Source: Moraxellaceae bacterium
GTDB taxonomy: Bacteria > Pseudomonadota > Gammaproteobacteria > Pseudomonadales > Moraxellaceae
Direction of reading: 5' to 3'
NCBI GenBank assembly: GCA_003543245.1
Contig: DPJB01000037.1
Location: 257,639 to 268,988 of the forward strand
Length of the DNA stretch: 11,350 nucleotides
The notes under the pieces are model-generated. The model was given only the letters and a program-made list of their open reading frames with translations. It was not told where the DNA came from and made no database searches. The translations under genes were made by a program, and so were the position numbers. Shown here one piece after another: positions 7,393 to 11,350 of the stretch; positions within the stretch are counted from its first letter, which is position 1, and every line of letters begins with the position of its first letter.

Positions 7393-7403
7393 GGTTTTGT
7401 CAA
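7375..7403 (-). promoter_or_regulatory. Candidate pnt operon promoter (good -35, poor -10)
   Basis: A consensus -35 TTGACA is read on the minus strand at 7403-7398. At 17 bases spacing the -10 would be GGGATT, which is poor. Shifted positions within GGGATTAATT are only slightly better. A perfect -35 with a weak -10 overlapping a dyad would suit an activated or regulated promoter, but this is inference from position only. Confidence 0.35.
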
Positions 7404-7642
7404 TGTATCGACACGCAAAGGCCCCGGATTGTAAAGCAGAGGTACGGGCAATGTGAGTACCGGGCGGTCGAATTTGTAACCTTTTTCCGTCAGGAGACAT
7501 ATTTGTCAGCCCAGGTTACATACACTGTCAGACAATCGTCGTAACCTTTCGTCTTTACTGAAGAAAATGATTATGCAGGGACTGCCACCTGCATGACACC
7601 AAAGGCTAAACTAGCCATTCAAGTCCGGATGACCGACACAAC

Positions 7643-8536
7643 ATGCCCTTTCGTCCCGCCCTTGTTGGCATCATTCTGGTACTGGCATCCGCCATACTTT
7701 TTGCCACCAAATCCATTTTCATCAAACTGGCCTACCAGGAGACTGTTGACCCGGTCACCCTGCTGACCCTGCGAATGGTGTTTGCCCTGCCTTTTTTCCT
7801 GGTCATGGCGCTGGTTGCCAGCCATCGTAGCTCCCCCCCTCCACTAACACGTGGCGACTGGGGCAGCATGTTCCTGCTGGGGTTTGCAGGCTATTACATG
7901 GCCTCCCTGCTGGACTTCATGGGTCTGCAATACATCAGTGCCGGCCTTGAGCGCCTGGTGCTGTTTCTCTATCCAACCATGACGGTATTGTTGACCGCCT
8001 TTGTGCTGAAACGACCAGTGAATCGCCTGACCTGGCTGGCCATCGGCGTCAGTTATGCAGGGATGGCTCTTGTTGTCTGGCCTGATGTGCATAATGCCGG
8101 GGAACATCTGGCGCTCGGCATGGCACTGGTATTCGGTGGCGCACTGGCCTATGCCTGCTATCTGGTCGGGTCCGGCGAGATCATCAAGCGTCTGGGAGCA
8201 AACCGCTTTACCGGCATCACCCTCAGCATCTCCAGTCTTTGTTGTGTCATCCACTTTCTGCTGGTCAATCCCTTTAGCGCACTTGCCGTGAGTCCGCGAG
8301 TCCTCGGGTTAGGCATGATCCTGGCAGTCGTCTGTACCGTACTGCCAGCGACCATGCTGACCAACGGCATCCGGCGCATCGGGGCAAGCAGGGCTGCTCT
8401 GATTGGTGCAATAGGTCCGGTTGCCACCCTCTATCTAGGCTATGCCGTGCTGGGAGAAACACTTGTGGGCATACAAATGGCTGGAACTGCACTGGTTCTG
8501 ACCGGGGTATTGATGGTGTCCTTAAACAGGACATGA
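7643..8536 (+). CDS. EamA/DMT superfamily permease
   Basis: This 297-residue inner-membrane protein is built of two EamA repeats (about 7-146 and 156-293), together about ten hydrophobic helices, the standard size for drug/metabolite transporter exporters. The N-terminal repeat starts with LVLASAILFATKSIFIKLAY (12-31), typical of the first EamA helix. GLQYISAGLERLVLFLYPTM (94-113) and IGASRAALIGAIGPVATLYL (246-265) are the paired family segments at equivalent places in each repeat, where small and Pro residues pack. Substrate cannot be predicted; family members export amino acids, metabolites or drugs. The start codon lacks an obvious ribosome binding site but gives the expected N-terminus. 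It is divergent from pnt and followed by a terminator, so probably a single-gene unit. Confidence 0.93.
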   Translation: MPFRPALVGIILVLASAILFATKSIFIKLAYQETVDPVTLLTLRMVFALPFFLVMALVASHRSSPPPLTRGDWGSMFLLGFAGYYMASLLDFMGLQYISAGLERLVLFLYPTMTVLLTAFVLKRPVNRLTWLAIGVSYAGMALVVWPDVHNAGEHLALGMALVFGGALAYACYLVGSGEIIKRLGANRFTGITLSISSLCCVIHFLLVNPFSALAVSPRVLGLGMILAVVCTVLPATMLTNGIRRIGASRAALIGAIGPVATLYLGYAVLGETLVGIQMAGTALVLTGVLMVSLNRT

Positions 8537-8562
8537 TTATCCCTGATGCCGTCACGAACATG

Positions 8563-8589
8563 AAAAAAGCGGCATCTTGGCCGCCTTTT
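8563..8589. terminator. Bidirectional terminator between the EamA and AdeT-like genes
   Basis: A6 then GCGGC (8569-8573), a six-base loop, GCCGC (8580-8584), then CTTTT. The short GC stem with an A-tract on one side and T-tract on the other serves both convergent genes. It is 26 bases past the EamA stop and 16 bases past the stop of the minus-strand gene. Confidence 0.8.
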
Positions 8590-8605
8590 CACAGAACACT
8601 GCCGA

Positions 8606-9721
8606 CTACTCATCCTTGAGTGAGCACTCGGCATTCTGAGGCTCATGCTTGCAGCGCACACGCTTGAGCAAGCCCATCATGCGCGGATCATAAACACCTT
8701 CCTTTGTAAGCTGCAGACGTGCTTCACGCATCATCTTGAAGTACTTCTCCTTGTCTGCATCAGACAAATCCATCCAGTATTTCGCCGGAATATCCTTTTC
8801 AACCATATCAATCAGGGCATAGGCCTGCTCAAGATAACCAATCGCGAAGTTACGGATTTTCTGAAGCTTGTCGTCCAGATCCGGGACTTCCTTGATGAAC
8901 TTGTCACGATTGAAAACAATAGAACCCGTCATCATGGCCAGCGGCAGACGATACACAGCTCCCTTTTCACCAAGGCCGCGATAGAGCTCCAGGGGCCTGA
9001 ATGCAATCGCTGGGGCAGCAATAATATCAACCTGACCATTATTGAACTTGCCGGCAAAATTGGTGATGTCGGATGCAACAGGCTGGGCACCCAGCTGCTG
9101 TACCATTCTCGCCTGTGACTTGTCCCACTCCAGCACGGCGACTTTCTTGCCGGCGGCCTTCTCGATGGAATCAATCTTCCGATCATTGACCATCACATAC
9201 ACAGCACCCAGTGGCACCACACCACCAATCTGGTAGGAGCCGCTGATCATCATGGGGGCAACCTTGGGATTGGTATAGAGCACCCGCATTACCGATCGCA
9301 TCTGGTCATAATTCCGGATGGAGCCAACAGAATCCAGACTGCCAATAAAGTGGTTGAACTGCTTGGCACGCAAAGTGGAGATTGCCGCAGCATCACACTG
9401 CCCGGCCTTGAAGTCTTCAGCGGCCACACGCTCATCGGTATACGGCTTGACCTCAATAAACACGTTCCAGCGGCGAGCCTCGAGAATCATGTCCTTGGCA
9501 TACTGGACCGCAGGGCCGTTATTGCCCACAGGATCAAAGATGCAGACACGGATATTGAGCGGCTTGTCAAAGGGCTTGATGCCGGTTGCTTCGGCAAACT
9601 GTGCCGCTGTCGGCAGGGTAAGCTTTACCCCCTCGACATCAATTGTTCGCGCGGACAGGGAGGATGCCCCACCAAGCAAGGTAACAGCAGCCAGCAGCCG
9701 GACAGATGAAATCAGAGACAT
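8606..9721 (-). CDS. Secreted AdeT/DctP-like putative solute-binding protein
   Basis: This 371-residue protein has a clear signal peptide: MSLISSVRLLAAVTLLGGASSLSA with likely cleavage after residue 24, and no lipobox cysteine. The mature part reads like a two-lobed periplasmic solute-binding fold (NIRVCIFDPVGNNG at 56-69, CDAAAISTLRAKQFNHF at 109-125, GAVYVMVNDRKIDSIEKAAG at 172-191, VDIIAAPAIAFRPLELYRGL at 231-250). I recognise it as the family that includes Acinetobacter AdeT1/AdeT2, related in fold to TRAP DctP receptors. Database labels calling it an RND efflux pump are doubtful, since it has no transporter membrane spans. Four cysteines are present (C60, C109, C357, C366), and the last two could pair in the short polar tail. 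The start at 9721 is set by GGGAG six bases upstream and the signal peptide. An upstream in-frame start at 9829 would bury the signal. No TRAP or ABC partner lies beside it. Ligand unknown. Confidence 0.85.
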   Translation of the reverse strand: MSLISSVRLLAAVTLLGGASSLSARTIDVEGVKLTLPTAAQFAEATGIKPFDKPLNIRVCIFDPVGNNGPAVQYAKDMILEARRWNVFIEVKPYTDERVAAEDFKAGQCDAAAISTLRAKQFNHFIGSLDSVGSIRNYDQMRSVMRVLYTNPKVAPMMISGSYQIGGVVPLGAVYVMVNDRKIDSIEKAAGKKVAVLEWDKSQARMVQQLGAQPVASDITNFAGKFNNGQVDIIAAPAIAFRPLELYRGLGEKGAVYRLPLAMMTGSIVFNRDKFIKEVPDLDDKLQKIRNFAIGYLEQAYALIDMVEKDIPAKYWMDLSDADKEKYFKMMREARLQLTKEGVYDPRMMGLLKRVRCKHEPQNAECSLKDE

Positions 9722-9734
9722 TAGCGACTCCCGC

Positions 9735-9855
9735 TGTGATGGCAAAGCCACCCAGTATTGTTGTTGTAATGCCATCATAGGCAGGTTCACTACCGGATGA
9801 TTGACCCCGGCGCCCGCACCAATGGTCATGCAAGCTAACCAGACCTGCCATCACA
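9735..9855. repeat. Three copies of a TGCCATCA(C/T)A 10-mer upstream of the AdeT-like gene
   Basis: TGTGATGGCA at 9735-9744 is the exact reverse complement of TGCCATCACA at 9846-9855. A third copy, TGCCATCATA at 9770-9779, differs by one base. All lie in the gap between lysS and the AdeT-like gene. The middle copy includes TATGAT on the minus strand (9779-9774), a possible -10 without a good -35. They could be regulator sites or chance. Confidence 0.4.
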
Positions 9856-9858
9856 ACG

Positions 9859-9897
9859 CTAATAAAAAAGGTGACTTGCAGTCACCTTTTTTATTAG
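9859..9897. terminator. lysS terminator
   Basis: This is a perfect 17-bp inverted repeat (9859-9875 and 9881-9897) with loop TTGCA. The stem core is GGTGAC/GTCACC, flanked by A6 and T6. It lies 17 bases after the lysS stop codon on the minus strand and is symmetrical, so it would also stop plus-strand transcripts. An outer 8-bp repeat ACCAGACC/GGTCTGGT (9838-9845 and 9901-9908) encloses it. Confidence 0.92.
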
Positions 9898-9914
9898 TCG
9901 GGTCTGGTCTGGCC

Positions 9915-11350
9915 TCAGTGTTCCGGACGCATATGCGGGAACAGGATCACATCTCGGATGCTCGGGGCGTTGGCAAACAGCATCACCAGGCGATCAATAC
10001 CAATCCCCTGCCCTGCTGTCGGTGGCAGGCCATACTCCAGCGCACGAATGTAATCGGCATCATAGTGCATGGCTTCGTCGTCCCCGGCATCCATTTCACG
10101 CACCTGCTGATGGAAACGCTCAGCCTGATCTTCGGGATCATTCAGCTCCGAGAAACCATTGGCAATTTCACGACCACCGATAAAGAACTCAAAGCGGTCA
10201 GTGATGAACTCATTGTCATCATTGCGACGTGCCAGGGGAGACACTTCTGCCGGGTACTCGGTGATAAAGGTCGGCTGGCGTAACTGGGTTTCCACGGTCT
10301 CTTCAAAGATGAGGGTCTGCAGCTTGCCAATACCCCAGATCGGCTTCACCTCCATCTTCAGCTTGCCGCGAACGATTTCCGCTGCCCGGTCACGATCCCA
10401 AAGCTGTTCACGCGTCAGATCAAGATTGTATTTCAGAATGGAGTCGACCATGGACATACGGGTGAACTTTGCACCGAAATCATAAACCTCGCCCTGATAG
10501 TCAACCTCGGTCTTGCCGAGGATGTTTTCAGCCAGGGTACGCAGCATGTCTTCGGTAAGATCCATGAGGTCGCGATAATCCGCATACGCCATGTAGAACT
10601 CGATCATGGTGAATTCAGGATTATGGCGGGCCGATACCCCCTCGTTACGGAAGTTTCGGTTAACTTCAAATACGCGCTCGAAACCACCCACTACCAGACG
10701 CTTGAGATAAAGCTCCGGAGCAATACGCAGGAAAAGCGGCATGTCGAGGGCATTGTGATGCGTGGTGAATGGCTTGGCTGCTGCACCACCGGGAATGACA
10801 TGCATCATGGGCGTTTCCACTTCCATGAAATCACGGCCCGTCATGAACCGGCGAATACCATCAACCACCTGCGAACGAATACGGAAAGCACGGCGTGTAT
10901 CCTCACTCATGATGAGATCAACATAACGCTGGCGATACTTGAGTTCCTGGTCGGCGATACCATGAAACTTGTCTGGCAGCGGACGCAGTGACTTGGTCAG
11001 TAACCGCAACTCTTCCACATGCAGGGAAAGCTCACCGGTTTTTGTCTTGAAAACATAACCACGGGCACCGACGATATCGCCTATATCCCATTTCTTGAAC
11101 TGATTATAAACCTCTTCACCCACAGCCTCGCGGGAAATATAGAGCTGGATGCGACCCGACATGTCCTGGATGGTGGTGAAGCTGGCCTTGCCCATGATGC
11201 GCTTGAGCATGATGCGGCCGGCGATGGAGAAATACTGCTTCTCCGCTTCCAGCACATCATTCTCCTGCACCCCGAACTTGTCATGCAGATCAGTGGCGAC
11301 AGCATCCCGGCGAAAATCATTGGGAAAGGCTACTTTTTGCGTGTTACGGA
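9915..11350 (-). CDS. lysS: Lysyl-tRNA synthetase, class II (5' end beyond window edge)
   Basis: LysRS charges tRNA-Lys in the cytoplasm. The reading frame is open to the right edge and gives 477 residues plus the TGA stop. By comparison with E. coli LysS (505 residues) about 30 N-terminal residues are missing. A GTG at 11270 is not the start: the codons before it (AFPNDFRRDAVATDLHDKFG) are conserved family sequence. The N-terminal OB-fold anticodon-binding domain holds SIAGRIMLKRIMGKASF and GRIQLYISREAVGEEVYNQF. The catalytic core shows VETPMMHVIPGGAAAKPF, motif 2 as FRNEGVSARHNPEFTMIEFY and motif 3 as GIGIDRLVMLF near the C-terminus, with the EYPAEVSPLARRND and GGREIANGFSELNDPEDQ segments. 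All are intact. It is followed by a strong terminator. The upstream neighbour is outside the window. Confidence 0.98.
   Translation of the reverse strand, partial: RNTQKVAFPNDFRRDAVATDLHDKFGVQENDVLEAEKQYFSIAGRIMLKRIMGKASFTTIQDMSGRIQLYISREAVGEEVYNQFKKWDIGDIVGARGYVFKTKTGELSLHVEELRLLTKSLRPLPDKFHGIADQELKYRQRYVDLIMSEDTRRAFRIRSQVVDGIRRFMTGRDFMEVETPMMHVIPGGAAAKPFTTHHNALDMPLFLRIAPELYLKRLVVGGFERVFEVNRNFRNEGVSARHNPEFTMIEFYMAYADYRDLMDLTEDMLRTLAENILGKTEVDYQGEVYDFGAKFTRMSMVDSILKYNLDLTREQLWDRDRAAEIVRGKLKMEVKPIWGIGKLQTLIFEETVETQLRQPTFITEYPAEVSPLARRNDDNEFITDRFEFFIGGREIANGFSELNDPEDQAERFHQQVREMDAGDDEAMHYDADYIRALEYGLPPTAGQGIGIDRLVMLFANAPSIRDVILFPHMRPEH

Larger units (their letters stand above)
7327..7642. other. 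316-bp divergent intergenic region between pntAA and the EamA gene
   Basis: I find no convincing gene here. It carries, besides the pnt dyad, GTAACCTTT twice (7476-7484 and 7541-7549) with an inverted AGGTTAC between them (7513-7519), and a 7-bp dyad ATGCAGG/CCTGCAT (7573-7579 and 7588-7594). It also has a 5-bp dyad GGCTA/TAGCC with a 3-base centre (7604-7616). These look like regulatory DNA for the two divergent genes. No good plus-strand sigma-70 promoter or Shine-Dalgarno was found for the EamA gene. Confidence 0.6.

Noticed and set aside
9722..9829. N-terminal extension of the AdeT-like protein to an in-frame start at 9829.
   Set aside because: It would place 36 residues before a good signal peptide. 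The ATG at 9721 has its own GGGAG site.
9838..9908. The ACCAGACC/GGTCTGGT outer repeat around the lysS terminator as a separate regulatory element related to the pnt dyad.
   Set aside because: Only 8 bp, separated from the stem by loops, and one arm runs close to the lysS stop. The shared GTCTGGTC with the pnt dyad may be coincidence.
11268..11270. GTG at 11270 as the start of lysS.
   Set aside because: The frame continues upstream with family-conserved sequence (AFPNDFRRD) to the window edge, so the real start is outside.
1..11350. Mobile elements, CRISPR arrays, toxin-antitoxin or defence genes, tRNA/rRNA genes.
   Set aside because: No transposase, integrase, direct-repeat array, RNA-gene pattern or abrupt change in base composition was seen on either strand. 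The gene order is housekeeping.

Overview
The window looks like an ordinary chromosomal segment of a gammaproteobacterium. The evidence is the divergent mrp/metG pair, lysyl- and methionyl-tRNA synthetases that read like the E. coli type, a fairly GC-rich sequence with few A/T-ending codons, and compact A-tract/T-tract hairpin terminators. A three-gene (alpha1, alpha2, beta) proton-translocating transhydrogenase and an AdeT-type periplasmic protein would fit the Alcanivorax/Acinetobacter/Oceanospirillales side of the class, but the genus cannot be fixed by eye.

Layout, left to right. (1) mrp/apbC (iron-sulfur carrier ATPase, minus strand, last few codons cut off by the window edge) diverges from metG (plus strand) across a 165-bp gap that carries an unusual inverted duplication of the mrp start region. 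(2) metG converges on a short DksA/TraR-type zinc-finger gene through a perfect 23-bp inverted-repeat terminator. (3) A DUF1993 gene follows on the minus strand. (4) A second terminator separates it from the pntAA-pntAB-pntB operon (minus strand, genes spaced by exactly 12 nt). (5) A 316-bp non-coding region with several small dyads lies between pnt and a divergent EamA/DMT-family permease gene (plus strand). (6) The permease gene converges, across a terminator, on a secreted AdeT/DctP-like solute-binding-fold protein (minus strand). (7) A further perfect hairpin terminator precedes lysS (minus strand), whose N-terminal codons lie beyond the right edge.

Functionally this is mostly housekeeping: translation (metG, lysS), Fe-S cluster delivery (mrp), NADPH supply (pnt) and probable transcription or stress control (DksA-like). 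It also holds one orphan transporter and one orphan periplasmic protein. I see no phage, transposon, CRISPR, toxin-antitoxin or defence system, no tRNA or rRNA, and no clear sign of recent transfer. The observations most worth checking are non-coding: the mirrored mrp/metG start regions, the dyad at the pnt promoter, and the repeated 10-mer upstream of the AdeT-like gene.
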